DNA of 64,000 nucleotides from Lutjanus erythropterus (lineage: Eukaryota; Chordata; Actinopteri; Lutjaniformes; Lutjanidae), in the NCBI GenBank assembly GCA_020091685.1, contig CM034613.1, forward strand, positions 20,832,059 through 20,896,058. The letters are read 5' to 3'. This document shows, in pieces, positions 34,628 to 46,751 of the stretch. Every line of letters begins with the position of its first letter. Position 1 is the stretch's first letter. A program made the translations under genes and the position numbers. Below the pieces are notes generated by a model. That model was not told the origin of the DNA. It made no database searches and worked only from the letters and a program-made list of their open reading frames with translations.

Positions 34628-35559
34628 AACAAAGGTTCTACAAGGAAACTTTGTAAAATCTCTTTCGATGCAGTAAATGCCTTAAGGATTTTCCATGAAT
34701 TTTTAAAGATCAAACGTTTTGCCACTATTGGTATACTGCGACACCCTGAGGTTCAACCCGTTTTTACGTTATAGTGTAACTTGCATTATATGTGCTGCTG
34801 TGACATTACATCACCACCATCACGTGACACGGTGGAGACACAAATGCCCCAACATAGCGAGCTTCATCCGAGAGAGCATGCACAGTCGGTTGCTTAGGAA
34901 AACAGCTGTCTTCAGCAGAGATCAACAGTCCAGTTCAGCTGACTCGACCTCGTGACCCGCATGAAAAAAATGCCGCCACTTTTCATTTACATGGAGGGGA
35001 GTCAGCTGGCACCACTTCCACACCATGAGACCTTGGCACGGGCTGCAGGAGCTTCATGCGCTCGCCAGAGCTGGCATCAGTCCCCCCCCCCCCCGCCCTC
35101 CAAAAGCTATGTAAAGGTCCAGCCGTGACGCAAGGCAGGAGTATTTTGGGATGAGTTGCGTGGGTTCCCAGAGAGTGACTGGAGATAATTTTAACTGGAT
35201 GAACACAATTCCTTCCTATTCCAGCATTCCAGTGGAGAAGTTATTTTTGGGCGATGCTTTACAAGGCACCAGGCACAGCAGAAAGAAATACCACACAGTT
35301 GGAAGAAACGGGGGAATGACACATCTGACACCATATGAGGTCCTGCAGCCGGAGAAAGGTGCTGAAACAGGTGTATCCCGCACACAGTCACAGTCAAGCT
35401 TTTGGCTGGAGAACAAGTCTAATTTTGTGGGTGTAATATTGTTCAGTGCTTCTAAAAACAGATCAGGTTCACAGCTTCTGACATGTCAGAGTCTTCCAAA
35501 ACAATCCATAGTATTATTACATTACAAACCTCCTCTAATGTTGTGATAAGTGTGCCTAT
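34628..35559. other. Intergenic DNA with a C13 run
   Basis: 34740-35080 is CpG-containing and complex; a pure C-run lies at 35082-35094. The 131-codon frame at 35151-35546 has no domain and no splice support. Unrecognised overall. Confidence 0.35.
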
Positions 35560-36085
35560 CTGGTTTATTTATACCGAGGAATTAGATAAGGGACGGCTTC
35601 ATAACACTTTTTTCATGGCCGATACCGATACAGCAACCTCGAGTATCTGCCAGCACAGACAACGACGACAAACAACTAAACTGTTAATAATAAATTTGTA
35701 TGGATTTGCTTAACCTTGCCATCTAAAAGCATCATTGCTCAAACCGTGAAACAAATATTCTCGCATGATGGAAGCAATGAATATCACGCAGTTATGTAAA
35801 ACTACTGTTTCTTTTTATTCAGTTTCCACACAGAACTTTCAGCTGCATGTCAGCACCATTCAAACATTCAAAACTAATACATATTTCATTTGTTTTCACT
35901 TTTATCTCGATAACATGTCACTTAAAGTTTAGTTAGACCTCAGCTTTTAGGTCATTTTAGGCTAATGGATCGTATAAGATTATACTTTTTCTTCTATTCT
36001 GATATATACGGTAATTTTAACCAGCGCTGGACTGATGCCAATACCAAATATCGCATCTGTACATCCCCAATTTAGATTCAGTTCA
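35560..36085. mobile_element. Degraded hAT-type element, GGCCGATAC family
   Basis: ATGGCCGATACCGATACAGC near 35617 and ACTGATGCCAATACCAAATATC near 36030, ending CATCTGTACATCCCCAATTTA, recall a fish family with GGCCGATA repeats and ends near TGTACATCCCTAATTTA. The left end may be near GAATTAGATAAGGGACGG (35580). Strongly decayed and without a target duplication. Confidence 0.45.
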
Positions 36086-37416
36086 ACTAGAGAACCAATT
36101 AAAATGTATTTTAAACAGAGAAAACCAAGAAACCATCATAGTTTAGGAGCATTTTCTGCCATTTTTCCATTAAACATCACTTTAAAGTTTAATCAGCTAT
36201 CAACATAGTATCCTGGCCTGGTCAGGAAGTGAGATGCTAGATCTACTTGCCCAACATGGCATCCCACATGCCCTGGGCAACTGGGCAATCATTGCTGAGC
36301 TCTGGATTATGCCTGTTTTTAGATTGTACGCGTGTTTTTGCACCTTCTGCATGCAGTGAGGAATAACACGGTGAAAGAATCCATGTGAAGTGAACAAATA
36401 GCAGATTCTGGCTCAGGAACACGTTGCACATTGCAAATATAGTTGGACACCTTTTTTTTCCACTCTCTAATTCATATCTTCCTCTGCACAGAGAGACTCA
36501 TTACATTATCAACGCCTTCCTGGGCGTATTGCCATGTCCTAGATTTACACAGCACACCTTGCACACTTCACTCATGTACTCTGAACAAAGAGGGGAAAAA
36601 AATAGAAAAAAGGTGATCGTTCCTATAAAAAGGAGCAAACCCGAGTTTTGTCTGTGGTTCACAAGCGACCAGTTTCCGGGTTTCCTGTTGCAGTGCTTTG
36701 TGCGGACATTGCATTTTCTCTGTTCCTGGGTTTCGTGTAAAGCGATCCTGGCATGCCACTGTTCCGGACCGTCTCGAGTGATCCATTACTCAGCCGTGCC
36801 AACTGCGCCCTTTTTAGTCGTCCAGCTTTGGCAGCTTGTAGAACAGGCACACAATCAGAAATTTCATCCCGGGTGCTTCTCGCGGCCCATGTTTCTATTG
36901 CAAATCAGTGATTTTATTCTTTCTAAGTGCCCTTATAAACCCCACAAGAAAAAAACCCCTACTCTTTAAGTCTCCATCTCAGTTTTAAAGCCTTTTGAGG
37001 TTCTGTTCAAGGCTGCAGCAGTGGCCTGTGTGCATCACTCACAATAACCTGTGAGCTAAACAGGTGAATTTATTCAGATTTATTTGGCCCCGGGCTTTGT
37101 GGAACCAAGCCGATGGAGAGTCTGATTGTATTCAGACAAGGACAAATGGGCATGCTGCATTCATTGAAGCTCGTGCAATAATTAGCTCCCGTCAGGCCCG
37201 AGAAAGGTTGATGGTTGAGTGGCTGACACATTAAAGTTAAAAAGGAGAAAGAGGTGAGGGCCAAGTGTGAAGCATGACACAGCTGCATGTAGTCTAATAG
37301 TCTCCTGCCGCTGACATGCTGCTTGTTCAGCGATTAGTCGAGAGGTGGCATGAGGTGATGAGAGTTTGGGTGGGTTGTAGGAATAGTTGAAGGCTAACGT
37401 AGCCTACTTTTTTCCC

Positions 37417-37420
<4 letters not shown>
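36086..37420. other. Candidate conserved non-coding block
   Basis: 36200-37340 is complex and repeat-free, including GAATCCATGTGAAGTGAAC near 36377 and CTCGTGCAATAATTAGCTCC near 37169. The longest frame of the window (36424-36969, plus strand, 181 codons) lies here; its translation is Cys/Ser/Leu/His-rich without any domain or signal I recognise. Enhancer function is inferred. Confidence 0.32.
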
Positions 37421-37451
<31 letters not shown>

Positions 37452-37464
37452 TGTGTGTGTGTGT
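37421..37464. repeat. (GT)n microsatellite
   Basis: Twenty-two GT-type dinucleotides with a single GG interruption at 37447-37448. It may form Z-DNA. Likely polymorphic. Confidence 0.97.
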
Positions 37465-37674
37465 TGGAGTGCGGTAAGGCCCGGTGCTCCACAGCTCGTT
37501 CTCCTAATCGTGCGGAAACTCAGACTACTTACAGGAGCAATGAGGGAGGTAATGAGAAAGTAATTTTTACTAATTTCAGCTAGCTCCGCTTCCATTCTGT
37601 ATGACTGTGTGTGCCGTCTGCATCATTACGGGCAACATCTGCAACGACTCGCCATGCGTACGCCACCAAGAAGG

Positions 37675-37705
37675 CGGGGGGGGCGAGGTGGGTTGGGGGG
37701 GGGGG
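37675..37705. repeat. G-rich tract with quadruplex potential
   Basis: A G8 run, GG, GGG and G11 run in 31 bases separated by short loops. This meets the usual pattern for an intramolecular G-quadruplex. It lies in a CpG-bearing patch (37480-37800). Confidence 0.8.
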
Positions 37706-38540
37706 CAGAGGAGGAGAGAGAGTTTAGACGTGCCTCGAAGAAAACAAAGCCTGCCAATCCTCCATGCTCATACTGCCTCCTGTTGTCGGGATTCTTGCTC
37801 ATCAAGGTGGTTGTGGTCTGAGACAATGAAACCCTTTGCCGAGATCTGTTTTCTTTTTTTTTTTTCTCCCACCACCAAGTCTGTCGCCAAGCAGCTGCCG
37901 CTAATCTCTGTTAGCAGAGCCCCACTAAACAGCTGACTACAGCCTTTAATCTGGTCCCACCACAATCATTACCTCTGGAGCCAGGAGGAAAGGGGGGGGG
38001 GGTGTAACACAATTGCAGAAGAGTAAACAAATGAAACCCGATTTGTGTCCATTTGTCTGTCATTCCTCTGGCTTTCATGTAATCTCATTTGAATATTTGT
38101 TGAGGAGCCAAAGTCGCTATCGTTTCATCGGGCTGTCGCGTGCGTCGCTCGTGGCTCGGGCCCGTGTTTGCCCAGTCTGCCTGATAGTCACAGCCATCTT
38201 TCATTAAGCGTTGGAAAAACTTTGAACTCGTTGAGCTTCATGTACTGCAGGGGCCTGAAACTGAAATTGGTTTGGGGCCGCTGGTGGTACTGCCATCTCA
38301 TAGGAGGGGGCACTTCAACGTTCAAGTTTGAAAATGTTTCCATCGCTAACACATTTTCGTCAAACAATTCTTTTGGTTTGACAAGGTGATTCAACGTAAC
38401 AGACTCTGAGTTCATTCCTGTGGTTTGAACAAGGTAAAAAAAAACTTAGCAAAATATTCAGTCTTCTTCTTGGGTATATAAGTATTCAAACAATTAAAGT
38501 AATATCATAAACATGCACGGGCCATTAATATCATCATGTC
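37706..38540. other. Candidate conserved non-coding block
   Basis: 37900-38230 is complex (CCTTTAATCTGGTCCCACCAC near 37943, GTAATCTCATTTGAATATTTG near 38079) with a G-run at 37991-38001. 38240-38540 shows no special feature. No exon was seen in either strand. Confidence 0.3.
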
Positions 38541-38550
38541 GTGGACCAGA

Positions 38551-38571
38551 AGGAGGGGAGGGGAGGGGAGG
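38551..38571. repeat. (GGGGA)n tract
   Basis: GGAGGGGAGGGGAGGGGAGG, a short pentanucleotide repeat with quadruplex potential. Confidence 0.9.
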
Positions 38572-40929
38572 CCTTGTTGAGCTCCAAAGTTGAACTGCTG
38601 ATCCAAGTGAACTGTGGACACCCAGAAAACTTTTGTTGTTAAGTGTCAAGATATTTGCTGCAAATATCAAAAGTCAGGCTCTTACTGATGCGCGGACTGC
38701 AGTTAGAATCACTGCAGTTAATCCTAATAAATATTAACATTCTGATTAATAGTGGATGGATCGCGGGTGGGAACGAGGAGCATCTCCCTAGTGAGAGAGA
38801 GAGAGACTGTCTGTGCCTTTATGCACAACGAGACAGGAGCTGTAACGTCTTTGATCATTTGATTCTGTGCCCTGTAGAGAGTTTCCTCTGTCCTGTCAGG
38901 TTTATAACTACAGATTTTAGTTCTGCTGCTTGAATATTTCCGCATATTTTCTGCAGTGATATTACTGCACATGCATGCATATAAAGAAAGGTGAAAGCAG
39001 CCTCTCTAAACAGCAAACTATTAAAGAAAACACTCAGTCATCAATACAACACTCATGACAGAAATCACCTGGAAAGCTGGAGCTGCTCGACATAATTTAA
39101 AAGGTAATATAGTCTACAGAAATGGGTAGAGGTGCAGGTGGGCGGCATCACATACAAGCACATGCATCACGACTACCTGAGACAAATTGTGTAACACAAT
39201 AACACAGTGTTACTTGGATTAATAACTGTAATGACATTACGGTTTTGATTATTTTTCATTACTAGGAAGACTAGTATCACAGTAAAAGGTAACTGAGTGA
39301 TGTCTTACTGCCCGACATCATCCCTGATGCACTGTATTTAGCTTTATTCCACCTTTGACTTCCAGGAGATCCAAGACGGATGTACGCACACTCTTTCTAC
39401 AACCTCATCAAGCCATCTGTGGCCCCTGTAGGTCCCACAGCGGACCAAGGCCTCTCATAGACTCGTGTTTGCTTTATCATTTTCATGTCATGGCTGCACG
39501 TCAAACTCACACACTGGAGGCGGCCACTTCAGATGACAAACACCGGCGCAAATTTGTCTTTGTGAAACCCGGCACCACATGTCACCACCAGACAAGCTCG
39601 TCATATAGCACGCATTTCTTTTCTCTCCTCGGATCACAAGTCCCGGCGCTTATATGAAAGTCTTGTGATTCGACTCCTCCGCCACGACCACATGAGGGAA
39701 CAGGTGCCCGTGAAATGAAAGTCAGGGGAGGTTTTCAGAAGCGTGGAAGGAAATGCAGAGGAGTCCCTGTGCTGCAGACTGCAGATTACCTCTATATGGC
39801 GCGAGGGCCGCTGGAGAGCTGAGGCAGCCCCCTGTGAGGAGCCCGCAGGGAACACGTTACCAGCAACTTGACAATGACATCTGGACATTTTGTTCTTTGC
39901 TCCTCGGAGGGGGAAAAAACTGGACTTGTTTGGTGATCACAGGGGTTTTGATGCTTGCTGTGTTATCAGAAGATGCAGTGCTTTGCCATTATTGTGCCCC
40001 TGCGCTTATTATAGATTCCATTAAGATGGCAGTTAAATTGGATGTCCCCATCAGCTCTGGAGCATGTTGTTTGTTTTAGAGAACGGAGTGCTGAGTCACA
40101 GAAGTATTATTAAGTCTTTCAGAAGATAACAGATGAATTAAAGTGACAAAGCGAGCAAGAGGCTGCTGTCTTTTTTTTTTTTCCCCCGCTACCAGCTTTA
40201 TTAAGAAAACGAGAAATCAAAACACTGTTAAGCTACAATCCATATTTAAGATAAATTAGTGTTATTCAAATGTTTTGTGTTTTACTTTTTTTTAGTTTAG
40301 CGGAAACGTCTCAAAGCTTGAAACATCAATGACTTGAATATGTGATGTCAAGTTACACAGCAGAGCAAAAATGCCACTGATAACGGGCAGCAGACTGACG
40401 ATGTGGACGCTGACAGTAGTTGAGTGATTGGGGATATGAGCACATTAGTTCTGTCACACTAAAGGCTTAAAAATAAATCAGTTCTCAAAGTCTTAAAGTC
40501 AACAGAGCAGGCACAGAGTGTGTTGCTCGGGGGACTTCAGAAGATAAGTTTAGATAAGTTACAGTTCTACTCAGAGCTATAATAAATGGATCAAATGACT
40601 ACTTGTATGTGAAAGAGGTGACGCCCACAGAGAGTCATCCCACCAACTCTGCAGGTCTCTGCAGAGCAGCTCAGTGTCTTTAGTGCATCGTTTTACTTTC
40701 ACAGCCCGCAACTTTGCTTTCCAGCTGTTTTCAGAAAAAAAAAGTTCTGATAAATTGACAGGCAGGTGACAGACATAACAGTAAAGTGAAATAACCCGAC
40801 TGCAATACTCCCTGCAATAATTCACTGTATACAATTTTTCAAGATATATAGTATTCTTATGTATATATACACATATTTGCTGCTGCATTTTTTTTTCCTT
40901 TGTTTTTTGGGGGGAGTTTTTCTTTACTT
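38572..40929. other. Intergenic DNA with candidate regulatory block
   Basis: 38630-39300 is moderately AT-rich with nothing definite. 39330-40080 is complex and CpG-containing (ACACTGGAGGCGGCCAC near 39512, ATTATTGTGCCCCTGCGC near 39988) and resembles the other candidate blocks. 40100-40900 holds short T- and A-runs and no recognised element. Confidence 0.3.
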
Positions 40930-41110
40930 GATCAAGAGTCTACAGGACGGGGGTGTCACACACTGTACAGATGGCAAAGCCCCCTGCGTCGCATTGTGGT
41001 TTTGGATTGAATTTGATTAGCTTGTGAACATGGTGGGACCTTTCTTAGCTAAAGAAGCAGATATTTCCCTCAGGAGGTGGTGAGCACCAAAACAGAGCTA
41101 AAAGGTGAGT
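40930..41110 (+). mobile_element. Probable fragment of an interspersed fish repeat
   Basis: CACACACTGTACAGATGGCA, then CGCATTGTGGTTTTGG and GAGCACCAAAACAGAGCTAA, recall interior words of a widespread percomorph repeat. No second copy in the window and no termini seen. Confidence 0.35.
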
Positions 41111-42029
41111 AATTATTAATACTATAAAACAATAAAAATATAATATTAATACTAATACAAATGTATTATATTAAAATATTAATGTTGTGCTCTTTATGCT
41201 GCCCTAAAGTGGCCTAAAATATCAATAAATGCAGGGTTAAATGATTTAAACTGCCAGACCATATACTGTATTTTTATTCAGTTCTTTTAAACTATTTATT
41301 TAGTATTTTATTCAGTATGTTAATATCTTTTTTAATATCTGCCATGTAACTATACATGTAACAAGTTTTTAATTCTTAAAGCTTACCAAACTATTTTTTA
41401 AGTGTGTTTTGTCTTCATTTCGTTGTACTTGTCTTTTATTCTGCACTCTGATTTTATATTTATTTGAAAACTGAATAATAGCTTGTCATACCACTTGTTA
41501 TCTTTTGTATTACATCCCTGGAAATTCAATAAATAAAGATTTGATGAGGAATTTACTTGTGGCAGTCTGGCTGGGACATGATGTTCTCTGCAAATCAAAT
41601 ATACAGATATGAATCTCTATATTAACCTCTTCAGGATTGCATCAAAATGTACATTCTACATTATATTAAACTTAAAAACACTCAAAAAAACAAATGAGGC
41701 GAAATACAAGAAATGTGATGCACAAACAAAAAACTGAAGTGAGCTCTAATATTGACAATGAAGAGTCTCATGCACACACCCTGCAAGATGCGAATAATTT
41801 CCTATGATACTTATGATGATTTTAAGATATAATAAGGATCTTCTTCAAGATATTTTACTTTTCCTGCTTTGAAACTGGTACCAGACTAAAAGGTTAAAAC
41901 AATCCTGCACTATCCTCCAAAGTGACAGTTCAAATGACAAGCAGCTAAAAATCTCTCTTACGTTATTTTCTTTAACATATAAAATATTTCTTTTTATGAC
42001 GCACAACAACAACTCCTAACACAAAGTAA
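41111..42029. other. AT-rich intergenic DNA
   Basis: Very AT-rich, with many AATATTAAT words near 41117-41185 and TTTATTTAGTATTTTATTC near 41297. No gene or transposon end recognised. Confidence 0.4.
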
Positions 42030-42720
42030 TCTCGTGGAACTCCCATGCAACCAATCTGGTTTTTCCATGGCAGCCACTTTGGGCTTTTAAGACATTTTCC
42101 TTGCATGGCTGAGGAAGGAGCACATTGTAAATGAAAGATTAGTGCGATTGTGTTACATTATTGTGAGGTTCCCCTCTCAGCTTAGGCTGATTTGTGAGCC
42201 TGTTCAGCGATGTTTCCGGCACACTCCCTTTGTAATAGATTCACTGGGCCTTGAATTGTTGTGCAGTAGAAGCAGTTCAATTAATACAGCACCACCATAA
42301 AATAACTATTGAAATGACAAACGGGTAAATGAATAAGCATTCGCCTCTGCAGGCGCCGGGAAGGATGTGTGTCTGCTGAAATTTATGCCGGCAAATCAGG
42401 CGCTTTTGGGGACGACGATGCAGTCAACTAAATATATCCTGCTGTCGCACACAAGAAGGGGCAGGTAAAAGATGGACCCGTTATCGCTCACACCATCGAC
42501 TGATGATGGCTCATTTGAATATTTACAGCAGCATCTAAGGTAGATAGAATGATCTCCCATCATTAGGCCACAGCCCTTCAGTGTAACATAAAGATGCATC
42601 AAAGATAGCAGCAAACGCGAGGGGAAAAAGAAGTCTGCACAGGACTGGGTGCAGATATTTTTATGGCACTGGCCTTGTCTTTTGATACCAAACTTCAATA
42701 CCTAAGGAGTAAATCTCAGT
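42030..42720. other. Candidate conserved non-coding block
   Basis: Complex, repeat-free and balanced: CATTTGAATATTTACAGCAGC near 42510, CTTTGTAATAGATTCACTGG near 42228, CCATCATTAGGCCACAGC near 42557. The minus-strand frame at 42396-42698 has no domain. One of the better enhancer candidates by texture. Confidence 0.36.
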
Positions 42721-42859
42721 AGAGCCAGTAAGGATGCTGCACGCAGGTACCAAGATCTAATAATGCTGGTGTCTAACTTTACATGTTGAAGAAGCATGCA
42801 GGAGAAACACTGCACCACACCCTTTCCTTTTCTTTCCTCCCTTAACGTGACTAATTGTA

Positions 42860-43205
42860 CCATAAAACATGGGTTTTCAACAGGGGGTCCAAAACCCCTC
42901 AGGAGTCCTCTGGATAATAATTAGGGTTGTCTCCAGATCCCCTGCAATTTCTCAAAGTGATTTTGACATAGGTCAAAAATACTCAATGCAGTATATATAG
43001 TAATGGTTCCTCTTCGGTGTCTCTATCAGCTGAGGGGTCCTTGGCCTGAAAATCAATGAAGACCCCTGCCATGAAGTGTCATTTTCTTTTTCATTATTGA
43101 TGGATTTAGTAAAAACAACAACAAGGTACTGTTCAGGAAGCAGTATCAAAGTCATGGTATTGCACCGGTATTGAAAATTTTGTAACTATACCAAGCCTGC
43201 GTGTT
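42860..43205. mobile_element. Decayed hAT-type fragments
   Basis: GGGTTTTCAACAGGGGGTCC (42871) with AGGGGTCCTTGGCC (43033) and AAGACCCCTGCCA resemble the GGTTCTCAA...GGGGTCC type of fish hAT end. 43144-43195 (CAGTATCAAAG, then CCGGTATTGAAAATTTTG) resembles the family copy at 61389-61802. Neither fragment has intact ends. Confidence 0.35.
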
Positions 43206-43666
43206 TTCTGCTCAGCTCTCACACACAGTCAGGAAAGGAAAGGCCTCAGCGTTGACCGTGTGGTGGGATGGAGAACGCCCTCACAGTGTTGTCAATATTC
43301 ATTTCCAGCAGCATTGACAAAAGCTGCGAGGATAAATATGCATGAAGGCTGAAGGAGGTGGAAGGAGGGAGAGTAAGAACTCTGGTTTTAGTCGACGAGC
43401 CCACAGTGTTCACTGCATGCTGATTAAACACTCAAGTGCAGGATGACTAAGTCATGTCTGACAACTGCGGGGTGAATTTTTAATTTACACTTTGCCACAT
43501 CCAGGAGGTTGTCTAGTATTAGTCATGGTTGCTGTTTTTACTCGCTGTAATTGGACTAAGATGCTTCCGACTTTCCAAAGCTGGTTATTTTTGGTGTTGC
43601 GTGTCACCGCTGGTTCTATATAAGTATATTTGGTTGTGGTTGTCTCCTGACATTTTCAAGCGAGGC
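43206..43666. other. Intergenic DNA, nothing specific recognised
   Basis: Unique, moderately complex sequence; 43250-43440 resembles the enhancer candidates in texture (ATATTCATTTCCAGCAGC near 43293). No repeat or exon was identified. Confidence 0.3.
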
Positions 43667-44484
43667 TTAATTTTGGCTTAGTGGCTATCATGCGCAAGGC
43701 TGGGAATTGCTCAAAAAAGAATAGATGCAAATTCAAAAAAGGGAAAATTATCTGCTTCAAGGTGAGTTAAAGGAGAAATATGGAATATAATTATTGTAAT
43801 AAATCATCAGATACTAAGGAAACATGCTAAATTGAAATACTTAATTCTCTGACAACAACACTACATTCATCGTGTCCTGTTTTTAAATTTCTATTCTGAT
43901 CCATAACTAGGGGTGGGTACCAAAATCCAGCAACAACGTGGCACTGCGTCCCATATAACCAATACCTACTGGACCGAATCACAACACAAATGATGGTTCC
44001 TGATTTCAGTGCCACTCACCTGAGCTGTCTTTTGAAATAGTCGCCCTCTGGTGCAGACATACAGACACATCACCTAGTAACTAGTAAAAGGGAAAATATC
44101 TTGCACACGGGACAGTAAGCAGAGAGATGGTCCCGGAGATGCAAAGCACAGATATGAAACACTAGACGAGATGTGTCATAATTTAAGTATATTTTAAACT
44201 GTTTACAATATATTGTTCAATTCCAAGTTCAAATTTTCCTTAAGTATTGTTTTAGCACTGGTATCAGATAAAACCTGCCATAGCTTCCTCGACTCTGGGG
44301 AGGAAGGGACAGGGGGAAACAACTCATCTATGGCTCCAACTCACTATTTGGCACGTGCAATTGCTACATATTACTCCTTTAATTTTGTATTAGCGGCCAT
44401 CATGTGCAGGGCTGGGAGTTGCTAAAAAAAAATGGAAAAATGCAAATTCAAGTAAGGGAAATGATCTGGTTCAAGGTGAGTTAA
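43667..44484 (+). repeat. Diverged 104-bp tandem duplication split by a transposon
   Basis: 43667-43770 and 44379-44484 are direct repeats of about 104 bp with roughly 84% identity. Both start TTAATTTTG and end TTCAAGGTGAGTTAA. Each unit is bounded by TTAA, so the two units would share one TTAA if placed head to tail. The intervening 608 bp is a TTAA-type element at exactly that junction. The simplest reading is an old tandem pair into whose shared TTAA the element inserted. Confidence 0.75.
43771..44378. mobile_element. TTAA-type non-autonomous element, AGGAGAAATATG family
   Basis: Flanked by TTAA at 43767-43770 and 44379-44382. The left end AGGAGAAATATGGAATATAA and the reverse complement of the right end, AGGAGTAATATGTAGCAATT, form short inverted repeats. 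A related left half lies at 49705 onward (AGGAGAAATCTGTAATATAT, then ACAGGAAACATGCCAAG). GGGGTGGGTACCAAAATCC at 43912 recalls the start of a different fish hAT element, so there may be a nested insertion. TTAA specificity fits the piggyBac group. No transposase. Confidence 0.65.
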
Positions 44485-44517
44485 TCCTGGCATCGGTTTC
44501 AAAAATTTGATCAAAGT

Positions 44518-44546
44518 CACACACACAAACACACACACACACACAC
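44518..44546. repeat. (CA)n microsatellite
   Basis: About 14 CA dinucleotides with one AA interruption near 44527. Confidence 0.93.
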
Positions 44547-44559
44547 TTCGCCTTTCAGC

Positions 44560-46575
44560 GTTGGCTTGCAGGAAAATGGATGGTGTCCAGAGTGTAGTTC
44601 ACATGGGTTTCAATTAGCAGTGTCTAAATGAATTAAGAGGTTTAAAGCCATTGCTGTTCTAGTGGTGGTATTAACCTGGTGCTTCTCATTAGCCACCCCT
44701 GGCTGATAAAGAGAGTAAGGGGAGCGGCGGTGCAGACAGACACCTCTTGCTGACAACGGGTGACAGAGTGGATCACACTGCCTCATGAATAGTAATGGCC
44801 GCCAACATGTCCCACTCTCCCCCGTGTGAGGAGTGACGGATTCCTGTGTCAACAGGGCCCATGGCTAGGGAAAAAGGACTGACAACTGACTGAGACATTC
44901 TGGAGGGAGGAAGAATGGAGAGGAGGGAGACGGAAAGGAAAAAAAAAATCCAGTCCTGACATGAAGGCTGCATCATAAGATTGTTTGTCTGTCAGCGCTG
45001 CCTTCATTGCCTCCCTGAGAGTGAGTAAATAAACACTGTTTGCAGGGAAAGGAAGTGAGACTGGATTGTTACCCGGTGCCCTTTGGGTGCGCAGAGAGGC
45101 GCTGGCGCGTCTCAATAAATCAGGCTGAGCAGCCACTCTTAATGCACTCCCCAAACTATCGATAAGGGAAAGGAGAGGCGAACGCTGCTTTTCCGAGGAG
45201 TGATGTCACTGATAACCTGGCGGGCGCGCACTCATCCTGACTGACCAGGTCTTGGCCAATCAATAGCGGCACAATGTCTCGCTTGGCACATGCACAGGTG
45301 AGCAGAATGTCAAATAAGCAGCCAGAGACCCAGTTGAACAAAGACCAACTTTCTAATGGAGCCAGAAGTGGCAGCGCTGGCTGTGATGTCCAGTGCTTCA
45401 GACAGGAACCACAAAAAGCCATTCTGAGCGCAGCGGTTGGATATCACACTTTAGCCAAGTCTACAGCCTTGAAACAGGGATGGGGTGGAATGGCACCTCT
45501 GCTCCCAGTAGTCTAGATAGAGCTTCTTTTGGTCAAAATTGCTTGTTTTTCTGTCATTTCGCGCCAGCGGGGTGGAGCAGGGAGCTGTTGACTGAAATCT
45601 GAGCACAGCTGGGTCCATGAGTTGTTCATTTGTTCCTTGTGAACTCCCCTGGCCCTAGACAGAGTTTAGAGCAAGTTGGTACAAAGAAAAGGTTATAGGT
45701 TACACAGGCAGACACTAATCGAATCTGTCCACAGAGGCCAATTACAGAAAAATCCTGTGCAACATGTCTTGGGCCTTTTAATACAACAGAGCACGACAAC
45801 TTTAAAACAGGATGAACGACTGTGGGATGGAGAGGATTTCAAACTGCTCCTGTCCACACAGCTACCATGTGTATTTCTCATACTCGGCACTAAATTATCT
45901 TAATGGACCTGGCTTTTAATTCACTCAGAAATTCTCATATTCATATCTAGCACACAAGAGGGAGCTGTTAAGTCAAAGTCAGGCCAATTCAGCAGATGCC
46001 AAACTGTGCAGGATTAAGAATGGGGATGCTATCTTCCTGCATAGATTGCTAGCTACACTCAGGATCTGTTTAACATTACGCTTAATACCCAAGTGGATCT
46101 GAGAGGATCCAGCCGTGATCAGACAGAGCTGATCGTGATGGAAGTGCTGCATGTGTGAAATAACAGAAAAGAGGATGGATTATGTGTCACAGCCAAGCAC
46201 AAGGGAGGAGGCTGCTAATGACACATTAGGTGCGACACAAAGTTTTGTTCTGCCAACTTGTAAATTATCATTAATTTGGTAATAGCAAATCATGTCGACG
46301 GGGACTGTGTCGCCAGGCCGAGTTTGGGTCCTGCATTTCTCGTTTCACTTCTGCTGTCCAAACTTTCAAATAATATAAGGACCCATGAAGACCTGTACTC
46401 TCTGTAGTCTGCTTGATGGACAGGTTCCACATATGCGCAGTAGATTGGCATTTACAAGATCGGTGTAGTGGCCACGTAGACAAGCCTGCAGCGAAGTCTG
46501 CACGGTCACAACAAATTTGGGATGTTGATACACAGCCTCAGCGTACACCCACTGATGAAATTTACGTCACATGGA
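44560..46575. other. Candidate conserved non-coding block
   Basis: 44640-45600 is complex and CpG-containing (GGCCAATCAATAGCGGCAC near 45253). No transposon was recognised. Overlapping frames at 45156-45602 are CpG-driven and lack domains. 45670-46570 is similar but less distinct. Enhancer function is inferred. Confidence 0.3.
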
Positions 46576-46751
46576 CCCTAGAGCAGTGTTTCTCAATCCT
46601 GGTCCTCGGGGACCCCTGTCCTGCATGTTTTAGATGTTTCCCTGCTCCACCACACCTGATTCAAATGATCAGGCTGCTATCAGGCTTCTGCAGAGGCTTG
46701 ATGATGAGCTGATCATTTGAATGATCAGGACTGAGAAACACTGCCCTAGAG
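46576..46751. mobile_element. hAT element with perfect 8-bp target duplication
   Basis: The element proper is 46584-46743 (160 bp). It starts CAGTGTTTCTCAATCCTGGT and ends GGACTGAGAAACACTG, so the ends are inverted repeats. CCCTAGAG is present at both 46576-46583 and 46744-46751. TGATTCAAATGATCAGGCT and GCTGATCATTTGAATGATCAG also make internal pairs. It matches a very common fish family starting CAGTGTTTCTCAATCCTGGTCC. The intact target duplication and short size suggest a younger insertion than its neighbours. Non-autonomous. Confidence 0.9.

Noticed and set aside
36424-36969. Longest open frame of the window, 181 codons, plus strand
   Set aside because: No domain, signal, repeat or family resemblance, a biased Cys/Ser/His/Leu composition, and no splice or promoter context. 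A frame this long is not surprising by chance in six frames of 64 kb. Treated as non-coding.
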